The position numbers were made by a program, and so were the translations under genes. The notes under the pieces were generated by a model that saw only the letters and a list, made by a program, of their open reading frames with translations, was not told where the DNA came from and ran no database searches. Shown here piece by piece: positions 46,846 to 55,266 of a stretch of DNA of 64,000 nucleotides. Position 1 is the first letter of the stretch. Each line of letters starts with the position of its first letter. The DNA is from an uncultured Pelagibacteraceae bacterium (lineage in GTDB: Bacteria; Pseudomonadota; Alphaproteobacteria; Pelagibacterales; Pelagibacteraceae), in NCBI GenBank assembly GCA_902576045.1, contig CACGTU010000001.1, positions 1-64,000 on the forward strand, written 5' to 3'.

Positions 46846-47445
46846 GTGATTCGATCAAAAAAATTAATAGTTTTAATTTCATTTTTATTTATATCTGCGT
46901 GTTCATCTGTACCAAAGAATACAGCAAATAGTTGTTCAATTTTTTCTGAAAAATATTTTTGGTATAAACATGCAAAAAAAACAGAAAAGAAATGGGGTAC
47001 CCCTGTTTATTTACAACTAGCTATCATTAAAATGGAGTCAGATTTTAATTGGTTGGCAAAGCCACAAAGACAAAAAATTTTTAAGGTTATACCTTACAAA
47101 CGTCCTTCAAGTTCTTTTGGATACTCACAAGCTGTCAAAGGAACGTGGAAAGAATATAAAAAGGAGACTGGAAATAAATTTGCATCAAGGGCAAGATTTA
47201 AAGATAGTGTTGATTTTATTGGGTGGTACACAAACAAAACAAAATCTATACTTAAAATACCGTTAGATGATAGTTTCAGACAATATCTTGCTTATCACGA
47301 GGGATGGGGTGGATACAAAAATTACAAAAAAAATCAAAAGGTTATCCTTTTAGCAAAGAAGGTAGAGAACAATTCAAATAAATACAAAAAACAACTTAAT
47401 GAATGTAAAAATTCCTTATCAAATAAAAGGTATATTATTTTTTAG
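46846..47445 (+). CDS. Lipoprotein with lysozyme-like (SLT) fold
   Basis: Predicted outer-membrane or periplasmic lipoprotein: signal MIRSKKLIVLISFLFISACSS with lipobox ISAC, then a lysozyme-like domain in which AIIKMESDFNWLAKP resembles the transglycosylase ES motif and SSFGYSQAVKGTWKEYKKETGNK the GLMQI region. AYHEGWGGYKNY is further support. 199 residues. Start is GTG 46846, 15 bases after the nuclease stop. Peptidoglycan cleavage is inferred. Stop overlaps the convergent RND gene by 4 bases (TTAG). Confidence 0.78.
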   Translation: MIRSKKLIVLISFLFISACSSVPKNTANSCSIFSEKYFWYKHAKKTEKKWGTPVYLQLAIIKMESDFNWLAKPQRQKIFKVIPYKRPSSSFGYSQAVKGTWKEYKKETGNKFASRARFKDSVDFIGWYTNKTKSILKIPLDDSFRQYLAYHEGWGGYKNYKKNQKVILLAKKVENNSNKYKKQLNECKNSLSNKRYIIF

Positions 47446-50400
47446 TTTAATTGTTTTTTTAGCTCTAAATCTACGGCATCTATTCTTTTTGTATTTTTTG
47501 CAAGAGCCAAATACATTGTTGGAGTTATGTACAATGTAAAAAATGTTGAAATTATCATTCCACCTAAAATTGTTGATCCAACAGCTAATCTTGATCCTTC
47601 ACCCGCTCCAGGTCCAATATTTCCAATAACCAAAGGCAACATTGCAATCATAGTACTTAAAGAAGTCATAATGATAGGTCTTATTCTAAGTTTACAAGCA
47701 TCTTTAATTGCTGTCTCTATTTTTGTACCTGTTCTTCTTATTTGGTTAGCGTAGTCAACAATTAAAATGCTGTTTTTTGTAGATATGCCAATTAAAATTA
47801 CTAGAGCGATTTGTGAAAAAATATTTATTGAACTATTTAAGAATAAAATAAATATCAATCCTCCAAACACAGCAAGTGGAACTGTTAAAATTATGATGAA
47901 TGGATGAACAAATGAATTGAATGTAGCAGCCATCACTAAATATGCAGTAATTAATGCTAAAGCAAAAATAATAAAGATTTCATTGCTAGTTTCCTTCAAT
48001 TCCTCTGACTTGCCTTTCCAAGTGATTTGATTTTGTGGCGCTAAATTATTCATTGTATTTTCTAAGTACTTCATTGCCTCAGCTAGACTATAATTTTCGT
48101 CAATTGCTGCAGATATGGTGACAGCTCTTTGTCGATTATACCTTGGTAAAGTCTCTGCTGTACCTTTCTCCTCAAATTCTACTAAACTTGCTAGAGATAC
48201 GAGTTTACCACTTGTTTCTGATCTAACATGTATTTTTGAAATTCCATCTTTATTTCTTCTGTCTGCAAGATATTGTTGTAAAATAATAGGATATTCTCTT
48301 CCCATCCTATTAAATGATGTAACTCTTTTTCCACCGTAAAAAGTCTCCAAAGTTCTCCCTATTGTCTCTGTAGAAACACCTAAATCTTTAGCTCTATTTT
48401 TATTTGTAATTAACTTAACTTCAGGTTTATTTTTTGTGTAATCACTCTCAATTCTCGAAAGATTTCTATTTTTTCTAAGAGTTTGAATTACTTCATTTTG
48501 AATTTTCTCTAGCTCCTCATAACTTGTACCATAAATAACCATTTGAACTGGTTTGTTGTAATTAGATACTCTTATAGATTGTGGTGAAATTGGAAAAGCA
48601 AAAGCTTGTGGAACTGTAACTATCTTTCCAATAGCTTCTCTTAAAACTGTCTGACTACCTTTTTTCCTATTTTTCCATTCATCTAGTAATGCTATTATAA
48701 TAAAACTGTTGTATGTGGTTGCTGATTTACCAAATCCTGGAACACGCATAATTAATCTTTCATAAGGACTATCTTCAGCTTCAAGAAGTTTTAATAATCT
48801 ACTTTCAATAATTTGTGCCTTATCTTGAGTATATTCAAAAGAACTTCCCTCATCTGTGGAACCAATTATTAAATATGCACCTCGATCCTCAATAGGGATT
48901 AATTCCTTTTTGGTGAAATTGAAAAGAAAAATAGACCCTAAGACCACAAATATTATAAATCCTGATATTATTTTTTTTTTATTTAACCAATATCCTAAGG
49001 TTTCGATGTAACCTTCAGAGAAGGATTTAAATAAATTATTAAACTTTTTAACAAATAAACCTTTTTTTTCTTTTTTACTTAAAAATTTGCTTCCCAACAT
49101 AGGGGACAGAGTAAGAGCAACAAATGAGGAAACAACAATTGAAAAAGATAAAGCTATAGCAGTTTCTCTAAAAAGTGTACCAGAGATACCCTTTATAAAA
49201 ATTAGAGGTAAAAATACCGCCACTAAAATTAATGTTGTTGCAATAATTGCAAATGTAATTTGTTTTGATCCCTTATATGCAGCAACTAAAGACGTTTCTC
49301 CTTTTTCAATACGAGTATAAATTGCATCAGTCATTATAACAGAGTCATCTGTTATAATTCCAATCGCCAGTATAAAACTTAGCAAAACGAAAATATTTAT
49401 TGATAAATCAAAAATATATAAGCCCAAAAAAGATCCAATTAAACTTACTGGGAGTGCAATTGCAGGCACAATGACAGCTTTTAAATTTCCTAAAAATAAA
49501 TAAATGATTAATACAACTAATACAAAAGCAATTATTAAACTTTTATAAACTTCTTGAATAGCAGTTCCAACATAAGTTGCTCTATTAAATGCAATCTCAA
49601 GATTTAAACCATCTGGCAATAAGGGTTTTATTTCATTAATTTTTTTTTTAATTTGATTAGATAGTTCAACTGTAGAAGCACCGCTTCTAGCATAAATACC
49701 AATTCCTACAGTTTTTAAATTTTTTGCATTTTTTCTCTGAGCTTTAAACAGAGTTTTTTCTGAGACAGGTCCAAATTCTATATTTGCGACATCAGATAAT
49801 AATATTGCTTTATCTTTAACTTTTTTAATTGGTAGTGATTTTATTTTTTCTATATTTGTATAAGATTTATCAATGTTTAAAGTTAAGTCTCTATTATCTG
49901 CTTCTAAAGTACCAGCAGGAAGATCAACATTCTCATTTCTTAAAGCTCTTTCAACTTCTTGAATAGTTAAATCGTTTGCAGCTAATTTAATTGGATCAAT
50001 CCATACTCTAACACTTAATTCTCTTAGACCCCCGACTAAAATTCTACCAACATTTGGTACACTTGAAAATGCATCCACAAGGTATCTTTCAGCGTAATCC
50101 CCAAGATCTAAATCGTTCCATGTAGGAGATGAAAGACTTAGCCACATAGTTGTAGTAAATCCTGCTGCTCTTTTTAAAATTTGAGGAGGACTAGACTCAC
50201 TTGGTAAATTATCAACTACTCTTGATACTCTCTCTCTAATGTCGTTAGCGGCATTGTCTAAGTCTATATCGGTATTAAACTCAATATTAATTCTACTTCT
50301 GCCATTTAAAGAAGTGGAATCTATGTTCTTAATCCCTTCAGCACCCCCTATTACATCCTCAATTTTTTGTGTAATTTCCTCATCAATAATTTCAGTAGAA

Positions 50401-50564
50401 GCTGATTTATAATCTGTTTGAACTTGGACTACAGGTGGTTGAATTCCCTCAGGTAGTTCTCTTACTGGAAGTTCTGAGAAAACAAACATCCCAAAAATAA
50501 CCAATACTAAGGACATCACCCATGCTACTACCGGTCTTTTAATACTTATTTCTGTAAGATTCAT
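47442..50564 (-). CDS. RND-family efflux transporter (AcrB/MexF type)
   Basis: Inner-membrane proton-driven exporter, 1040 residues, the usual size for HAE1 pumps: TM1, a large porter loop, TM2-6, hydrophobic loop, porter loop, TM8-12. The proton relay is intact: D406/D407 in GIITDDSVIMTD (TM4) and Lys in GISTKNSILIVDYANQI (TM10). R-rich docking is not evident. It follows its adaptor gene by 14 bases. No outer-membrane factor is in the window. Substrate unknown. Confidence 0.93.
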   Translation of the reverse strand: MNLTEISIKRPVVAWVMSLVLVIFGMFVFSELPVRELPEGIQPPVVQVQTDYKSASTEIIDEEITQKIEDVIGGAEGIKNIDSTSLNGRSRINIEFNTDIDLDNAANDIRERVSRVVDNLPSESSPPQILKRAAGFTTTMWLSLSSPTWNDLDLGDYAERYLVDAFSSVPNVGRILVGGLRELSVRVWIDPIKLAANDLTIQEVERALRNENVDLPAGTLEADNRDLTLNIDKSYTNIEKIKSLPIKKVKDKAILLSDVANIEFGPVSEKTLFKAQRKNAKNLKTVGIGIYARSGASTVELSNQIKKKINEIKPLLPDGLNLEIAFNRATYVGTAIQEVYKSLIIAFVLVVLIIYLFLGNLKAVIVPAIALPVSLIGSFLGLYIFDLSINIFVLLSFILAIGIITDDSVIMTDAIYTRIEKGETSLVAAYKGSKQITFAIIATTLILVAVFLPLIFIKGISGTLFRETAIALSFSIVVSSFVALTLSPMLGSKFLSKKEKKGLFVKKFNNLFKSFSEGYIETLGYWLNKKKIISGFIIFVVLGSIFLFNFTKKELIPIEDRGAYLIIGSTDEGSSFEYTQDKAQIIESRLLKLLEAEDSPYERLIMRVPGFGKSATTYNSFIIIALLDEWKNRKKGSQTVLREAIGKIVTVPQAFAFPISPQSIRVSNYNKPVQMVIYGTSYEELEKIQNEVIQTLRKNRNLSRIESDYTKNKPEVKLITNKNRAKDLGVSTETIGRTLETFYGGKRVTSFNRMGREYPIILQQYLADRRNKDGISKIHVRSETSGKLVSLASLVEFEEKGTAETLPRYNRQRAVTISAAIDENYSLAEAMKYLENTMNNLAPQNQITWKGKSEELKETSNEIFIIFALALITAYLVMAATFNSFVHPFIIILTVPLAVFGGLIFILFLNSSINIFSQIALVILIGISTKNSILIVDYANQIRRTGTKIETAIKDACKLRIRPIIMTSLSTMIAMLPLVIGNIGPGAGEGSRLAVGSTILGGMIISTFFTLYITPTMYLALAKNTKRIDAVDLELKKQLN

Positions 50565-50578
50565 TATAAATGTTTATC

Positions 50579-51577
50579 TTAGCTTTTTTTCTCAGCTTCA
50601 GATTTTTTAAAAATATTTAACTTTTTAAGCCAGTCAAATTTTCCTTTTGTCGCTTCACTTTTAGTAGTTTTCTCTTTTTTCCCCCATGTCGATGCTTTCT
50701 GTTTTTCACCTTTTTCAATTGGCTTTATTTCTAAATTTGGTCTGACTTTTTTTAATCCCTCAGCTACAATCTTGTCTCCAGAATTTATGCCGTCTTTAAT
50801 TTCAATAAATCCTTTATAACGATCACCTATATTAACTTTAGTTTTAATTGCTTTATTTTCATTGTTTACTTTGTAAATAAATACATTGTCTCCCTCTACA
50901 ATTGTGCTTGTATCAGGCGCACCCAAATTATTTCTTACATTGTATCTAATTGAGACTTCAAGAAAAGATCCAGGTAAAATTTCACCTTTTTGATTATCTA
51001 TTTTAATTCTAATTGGTAATGATCTTGTGTCCTCTGTAATTCTACTTGATATGGAATCTACTACTCCATCAAAATATTTTTTTGCAGAGCCGGAGTATTC
51101 AATTTTAACTGGCAATCCAACTTCAATAAAAGGAAAATAAATCTCTGGGATTTGAACGTCACAATATATTGTTGATGAGTCATCTAAATTAATTAAAAGT
51201 GATGATTTTGAAACTTCAACGTCCTCGGAGAATTCTTTTTTACCAATAATCCCATCAAATGGAGCAAAAATTTTCCTATTTTTTAATTCGACTATTACAT
51301 CATCTTTTTTAACTTTTCGGTTAAATTCTATTGGTTTAATTATTTCAAATTTTTCTATTTTATATGCTTGAGTTTGAATAGGTACTGCTGTACCAAAAGT
51401 ACTTATATTATTTTCAAAAATCCTTTCTTTAGCGTATGTTACTATTACTCCGGGAGGAGGCATTTTACTAAATTTTTTTTTGAAATGATTTCCAATCATT
51501 GTTCTTGCAATGATTACTCCTGCAATAATAAAAAAAAATATAAATATAACTGTTGTAATTTTAGATGATCTTTTCAT
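50579..51577 (-). CDS. RND periplasmic adaptor lacking the coiled-coil hairpin
   Basis: Membrane-fusion protein partner of the RND pump. N-terminal membrane anchor (~8-25), then half of the lipoyl domain ending VKKDDVIVEL (94-98) joined after only four residues to the second half KIFAPFDGIIG (102-112). Known adaptors carry a 50-100 residue alpha-helical hairpin at this point, which contacts TolC; it is missing. Beta-barrel and membrane-proximal parts follow (IPEIYFPFIEVGLPVKIEY ...). A Lys/Ser/Glu-rich tail of ~45 residues ends the protein. At 332 residues it is short mainly through the loss of the hairpin. Confidence 0.88.
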   Translation of the reverse strand: MKRSSKITTVIFIFFFIIAGVIIARTMIGNHFKKKFSKMPPPGVIVTYAKERIFENNISTFGTAVPIQTQAYKIEKFEIIKPIEFNRKVKKDDVIVELKNRKIFAPFDGIIGKKEFSEDVEVSKSSLLINLDDSSTIYCDVQIPEIYFPFIEVGLPVKIEYSGSAKKYFDGVVDSISSRITEDTRSLPIRIKIDNQKGEILPGSFLEVSIRYNVRNNLGAPDTSTIVEGDNVFIYKVNNENKAIKTKVNIGDRYKGFIEIKDGINSGDKIVAEGLKKVRPNLEIKPIEKGEKQKASTWGKKEKTTKSEATKGKFDWLKKLNIFKKSEAEKKS

Positions 51578-51584
51578 TTATTTT

Positions 51585-52400
51585 TTATTCTATTTTTCCG
51601 TACTCTGCCCATGAACCATCGTAAATGGTAGGCACATATTTATTATCAACCAAAGAATATGCAAGTGCTAATATACAAGCTGAAACTCCTGAGCCACAAG
51701 AAAAAACTAACAATTTATTATTATCAGGATTTATTTGATTAAATATTTGTTTAATTTCTTCAATATTTTTAAATGTTTTGTCTGATCGTATAATATTGCT
51801 GAATGGCAAACAGTGCGAGTTTGGTATCGATCCACTTCTAACATTTTTTCTAGGATCAGATACTTTTCCAAAAAATCTTTCTTCACTTCTCGCATCTAAA
51901 ACTAAAAATTCATTTGTTCTAATATTTAAATCAATCTCAGATTTATTTCTTACCATATTTCTATTTTCAACAGCTTCATATTTTGTTTCTTTAAAGTTAA
52001 CTTTTTCTTTTGATGTTGGTTTTTTCTCTTTTTTCCACTTACCCAGTCCTCCATCGAGAACACTTACATATTTGGGGTTATGACCGTAATAAATAAAATT
52101 GTACCAACATCTGCATGCACTTAACACATCAGAGTTATCGTAGATTATTATTTTATCTTCGTTTTCTATACCAAGCTTTGAGATATTTTTTGCCCAAGTT
52201 TTAGCATCTGATAGCATATGAGGAAGATCAGTATTTTTTTCTGAAAACTCATCTAAATCAAAAAAAATTGAATTCTTAATGTGTTCAATTTTATATTCTT
52301 CAAATCCGTCTCTATTTGTCGAGGGCAGATGCCATGAGGCATCTATTATTTTTACATGACTTAAATTTCCTATTAACCAGTCTGTGGAAACTAAATACAT
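51585..52400 (-). CDS. sseA: 3-mercaptopyruvate sulfurtransferase (two rhodanese domains)
   Basis: Transfers sulfur from 3-mercaptopyruvate to an acceptor. The N-terminal rhodanese domain is inactive; the C-terminal one holds C235 in VFSCGSGVSACI, the CGSGV loop of mercaptopyruvate (not thiosulfate) sulfurtransferases. ARSEERFFGK and GSIPNSHCLPF are further family blocks. 271 residues. Shares a base with msrA (TAATG at 52400), joining two sulfur/oxidation-related genes. Confidence 0.92.
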   Translation of the reverse strand: MYLVSTDWLIGNLSHVKIIDASWHLPSTNRDGFEEYKIEHIKNSIFFDLDEFSEKNTDLPHMLSDAKTWAKNISKLGIENEDKIIIYDNSDVLSACRCWYNFIYYGHNPKYVSVLDGGLGKWKKEKKPTSKEKVNFKETKYEAVENRNMVRNKSEIDLNIRTNEFLVLDARSEERFFGKVSDPRKNVRSGSIPNSHCLPFSNIIRSDKTFKNIEEIKQIFNQINPDNNKLLVFSCGSGVSACILALAYSLVDNKYVPTIYDGSWAEYGKIE

Positions 52401-52846
52401 TAGAATTTTTTATCTAAATATTTCTGATGATATTCTTCTGCTGTACAGTAATTTTTTAAAAGTGATAGTTGTGTCACAACTTTTCCATTTAACTTTTTAT
52501 TTTCAGCTTCAATCATTTTTTCAGCAGACATTTTTTGTTTTTCATTTAAATAAAAAATTTCACTTCTATATTGTGTACCAAAATCATAACCTTGAGAGTT
52601 AAGTGTAGTAGGATCATGAAATTTAAAAAAATATTTTAATATATCCTCGTAAGTGACAGTTTTTTCATCGTATTCAAGTTTAACAACTTCAGCATGGTTA
52701 GTTGTTCCGGTACAAACATCCTTATAAGTTGTGTTTTCAGTATTACCTCCACAATAACCAACTTCAGTTCTAATTATTCCATCTATCTTACTAAATTTTT
52801 GTTCAGGACCCCAAAAACATCCAAGTGCTAAAATTGCTATTTCCAT
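52400..52846 (-). CDS. msrA: Peptide methionine sulfoxide reductase MsrA
   Basis: Reduces methionine-S-sulfoxide in proteins. Catalytic C10 in LALGCFWGPEQ, then GVGYCGG-type VGYCGGNTENTTYKDVCTGTTNHAEVVKLEYD and YDFGTQYRSEIFY; resolving cysteine in NYCTAEEYHQKYL near the end. 148 residues, a compact MsrA without a long C-terminal part. Divergent from a DMT permease, 34 bases apart. Confidence 0.95.
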   Translation of the reverse strand: MEIAILALGCFWGPEQKFSKIDGIIRTEVGYCGGNTENTTYKDVCTGTTNHAEVVKLEYDEKTVTYEDILKYFFKFHDPTTLNSQGYDFGTQYRSEIFYLNEKQKMSAEKMIEAENKKLNGKVVTQLSLLKNYCTAEEYHQKYLDKKF

Positions 52847-52880
52847 TGATAATTAGTGTATTTAATTTAAAGATAATAAC

Positions 52881-53762
52881 ATGCTCTCTAAAAATCAATT
52901 GGGATTTTTGTACATGTTTCTATCTGTGTGTGCATTTTCAGTAATGGATATAATTGTAAAATGGTCTCAACATTACCCTTTGGGTGAAGTTTTATTTTTT
53001 AGGGGATTTTTTGGCGTCATTTTTTATTTGTTTATTATACCATCAGATAGACGAAAAAATTTTTATTACACTAAGAGGGCAGGGTTACATTTTTTAAGAT
53101 GTGCTTTTGGATTAATTGCTTTAGTTGCAATATTTATTGCTTTAAGAAATTTGCCATTAGCTACAGTAGTAAGTATTTCATTTGCTGCACCTATATTCAC
53201 AACTATATTTTCAATTTTTTTGTTGAGAGAAAAAGTTGGCATATTTAGATGGGTAGCAGTCATTATAGGTTTTGTCGGAATAATTATTATTACTGAGCCG
53301 GGTTTAAGTTCAGTGAACATATATTACATATACCCAATCATTTTTTGTTTGGGATTATCTTATGTAGCAATTGCTATTAGACAGTTGTCAAAAACAGAGC
53401 CAGTTTGGTTAATTTCTCTATATTTTTCAGTTGCGATCACTTTATTAAGCTTATTTACAATTCCTTATGGGTGGATTATGCCAAGTCTATATGACCTTCC
53501 ATTTTTATCTTTTATAGGTTTTTTTGGAGGCGTTGCAAATTTATGGTTAAGTCAGTCATATAAATATTCTGAGGTATCATTAGTTACTCCTCTTAAGTAT
53601 TTAGCTTTAGTTTTTGCTATATTTTTTGGATATCTAATTTGGGGAGAGGTACCAACAATAAAAACTTTGATGGGGGCAGGTTTGGTAATAATTTCATCAT
53701 TAATTATTTTTAGAAGAGAGATATATCTCAAAAAACAGTTAACAGTTGGAAGACATGAGTAA
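52881..53762 (+). CDS. EamA/DMT-family permease
   Basis: Ten-segment drug/metabolite transporter, 293 residues with two EamA repeats: GFLYMFLSVCAFSVMDIIVKW with HYPLGEVLFFRGFFGVIF, and SFAAPIFTTIFSIFLLREKVGIFRWVAVIIGFVGIIIITEP in the first; SLVTPLKYLALVFAIFFGYLIWGEVPTIKTLMGAGLVIISSLIIF in the second. Substrate cannot be told; SAR11-type genomes carry several such exporters or importers. Tail overlaps alkA by 8 bases. Confidence 0.88.
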   Translation: MLSKNQLGFLYMFLSVCAFSVMDIIVKWSQHYPLGEVLFFRGFFGVIFYLFIIPSDRRKNFYYTKRAGLHFLRCAFGLIALVAIFIALRNLPLATVVSISFAAPIFTTIFSIFLLREKVGIFRWVAVIIGFVGIIIITEPGLSSVNIYYIYPIIFCLGLSYVAIAIRQLSKTEPVWLISLYFSVAITLLSLFTIPYGWIMPSLYDLPFLSFIGFFGGVANLWLSQSYKYSEVSLVTPLKYLALVFAIFFGYLIWGEVPTIKTLMGAGLVIISSLIIFRREIYLKKQLTVGRHE

Positions 53763-54381
53763 ACCGCCATCATATTGGAATAAAGCTAGGAGATATTTAT
53801 CATCAAAGGATAGAGTAATGAAAACTTTAATTGAAAAATATTCTGATGCCTCACTTACAACTAGAAAAAATATATTTCTTTCACTTTGTAAAAGTATTAT
53901 TGGTCAGCAGATTAGTGTAGCGGCTGCTAATTCCGTATTTTTAAAGTTTAAAAAAAAATGTAAGAATAAAATTTCTCCTAAAACAATTAAAAAATTAACT
54001 TTCACACAATTAAAAAGCTGTGGATTAAGCAGGCAAAAAGTAAAAGGAATTAAGTCGTTAGCTGAAAAAATGCTTAATAAAGAATTTAAACCTAATTTAA
54101 TAAAAAATATGTCAGACGAGCAAGCGATTGAATATTTATCAGAATTGAGGCAGATAGGCAGATGGTCTGCTGAGATGATACTTTTATTTACTTATAACAG
54201 GTCAAATATTTGGCCTGTTCAAGATATTGGTTTATTGAGAGCTATATCAAATAATTATAAAAAAAAATATTTGCCACCAAATAATTTTGTAGAAAAATTA
54301 AAAATTAGATTTTCCCCATATTGTTCAGTTGCAACATGGTATTTATGGAGATCTATAGATGATGAACCTATTCAGTACTAA
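53755..54381 (+). CDS. alkA: DNA-3-methyladenine glycosylase II (AlkA/HhH-GPD)
   Basis: Base-excision glycosylase for alkylated purines. Helix-hairpin-helix region LKSCGLSRQKVKGIKSLAEKM ... ELRQIGRWSAEMILLFTYNRSNIWPVQDIGLLRAI; the catalytic aspartate is in WPVQDIGL. FLSLCKSIIGQQISVAAAN is the family start of the core. No AlkA N-terminal domain and no FeS cluster, so about 208 residues. The ORF-track start (53746) is TTG; ATG 53755 is preferred. Tail overlaps the convergent DUF1330 gene by 14 bases. Confidence 0.9.
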   Translation: MSKPPSYWNKARRYLSSKDRVMKTLIEKYSDASLTTRKNIFLSLCKSIIGQQISVAAANSVFLKFKKKCKNKISPKTIKKLTFTQLKSCGLSRQKVKGIKSLAEKMLNKEFKPNLIKNMSDEQAIEYLSELRQIGRWSAEMILLFTYNRSNIWPVQDIGLLRAISNNYKKKYLPPNNFVEKLKIRFSPYCSVATWYLWRSIDDEPIQY

Positions 54382-54664
54382 ATCCTTCTACAACTTGCAT
54401 GTGTCGAACAGTTGTATTTTTAGCTAACGCCCAACCTTTTTGATATTCTTTTGAGTCGTGACATTCAATTGCCTTTTGAAAATTTGGGAATTCCCAAACA
54501 ACTGTTCTTAAAAAATTATCTCCCTCAAAAGATTGACTCCTTCCTCCTCTTACTAGAGGCACACCTCCATAACTTTTAATAATTGGTGTTGCTGCTTCAG
54601 CATATTTTTTTAAGTTTTCTTGGTTTTCAATTTTTGTATATAAACTTATCCAATATCCTTTCAT
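54368..54664 (-). CDS. DUF1330 domain protein
   Basis: Small dimeric ferredoxin-like (ABM superfamily) protein, 98 residues: GYWISLYTKIENQENLKKYAEAATPIIKSYGGVPLVRGGRSQSFEGD and RTVVWEFPNFQKAIECHDSKEYQ match DUF1330. Biochemical role unknown. A clear AAGGAGAAA ribosome site precedes the ATG. Divergent from the phosphoribosyltransferase gene. Confidence 0.88.
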   Translation of the reverse strand: MKGYWISLYTKIENQENLKKYAEAATPIIKSYGGVPLVRGGRSQSFEGDNFLRTVVWEFPNFQKAIECHDSKEYQKGWALAKNTTVRHMQVVEGFSTE

Positions 54665-54694
54665 TATATTTCTCCTTTTTAAATTTTAAAATTT

Positions 54695-55243
54695 ATGATA
54701 CCAGATTTTATGTCAGAAAAATTAATAATCAGTTTTGAAGAATACCTGGACACAGTAGAAAAACTTGCATTAGAAATAAATAATAACTTTAAACCAACTG
54801 TATTAGTTGGAATTATGAGAGGTGCTGCGCCTATAATTGATATTTTATCAAGAATTTTAAAGTTACCTACAGCTTATATAGTAATCCAAAGTTACTCTGG
54901 CGAAGGCATGGAAGATAAGCAAGGAGAATTAGTTTTTGCTAGAGATATAAGCTCTATAGCTAAAGAGGAAGACTTTAAAAAAGTTTTATTGGTTGATGAC
55001 TTATCTGATACGGGTCTTACACTAAATAAAAGCATAGAATGGTTGAAAAATTACCAACCAATTAAAAAGCAAATTCAAGAAATTAAAACTGCTTGTTTAT
55101 GGAAGAAAAAATCATCTAAATTTACACCAGATTTTTGTCCAATTAAGCTCGATAACGATCCGTGGATAGTCCAACCTACAGAGCATTATGAGGAAATGTC
55201 TATTGATGAGGTAATTGAAAAACAAGGTAGGGCTAGAGATTAA
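54695..55243 (+). CDS. Purine phosphoribosyltransferase-like protein
   Basis: Type I PRTase, 182 residues. PRPP motif VLLVDDLSDTGLTL, flexible-loop part YIVIQSYSGEGMED, and an N-terminal KPTVLVGIMRGAAPI. Resembles archaeal/bacterial Gpt-type xanthine or hypoxanthine-guanine enzymes. No Shine-Dalgarno before ATG 54695; a second in-frame ATG at 54710 is possible. It faces a purine-type permease, which supports a nucleobase salvage role. The stop codon lies in the loop of a shared terminator. Confidence 0.85.
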   Translation: MIPDFMSEKLIISFEEYLDTVEKLALEINNNFKPTVLVGIMRGAAPIIDILSRILKLPTAYIVIQSYSGEGMEDKQGELVFARDISSIAKEEDFKKVLLVDDLSDTGLTLNKSIEWLKNYQPIKKQIQEIKTACLWKKKSSKFTPDFCPIKLDNDPWIVQPTEHYEEMSIDEVIEKQGRARD

Positions 55244-55252
55244 CTCTAGCCC
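55230..55252. terminator. Bidirectional terminator between PRTase and NCS2 genes
   Basis: GGGCTAGAG (55230-55238), loop ATTAA, CTCTAGCCC (55244-55252): a perfect 9-bp stem. On the plus strand it is followed by ATTTAGATAATTATTT. The stop codon of the PRTase gene (TAA 55241-55243) sits in the loop, and the convergent permease stop is 15 bases away, so the hairpin can serve both genes. Confidence 0.75.
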
Positions 55253-55266
55253 ATTTAGATAATTAT

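Noticed and set aside
54681-54694. 14-base palindrome AAATTTTAAAATTT before the phosphoribosyltransferase
   Set aside because: Pure A/T in an A/T-rich gap; no basis for an operator call.
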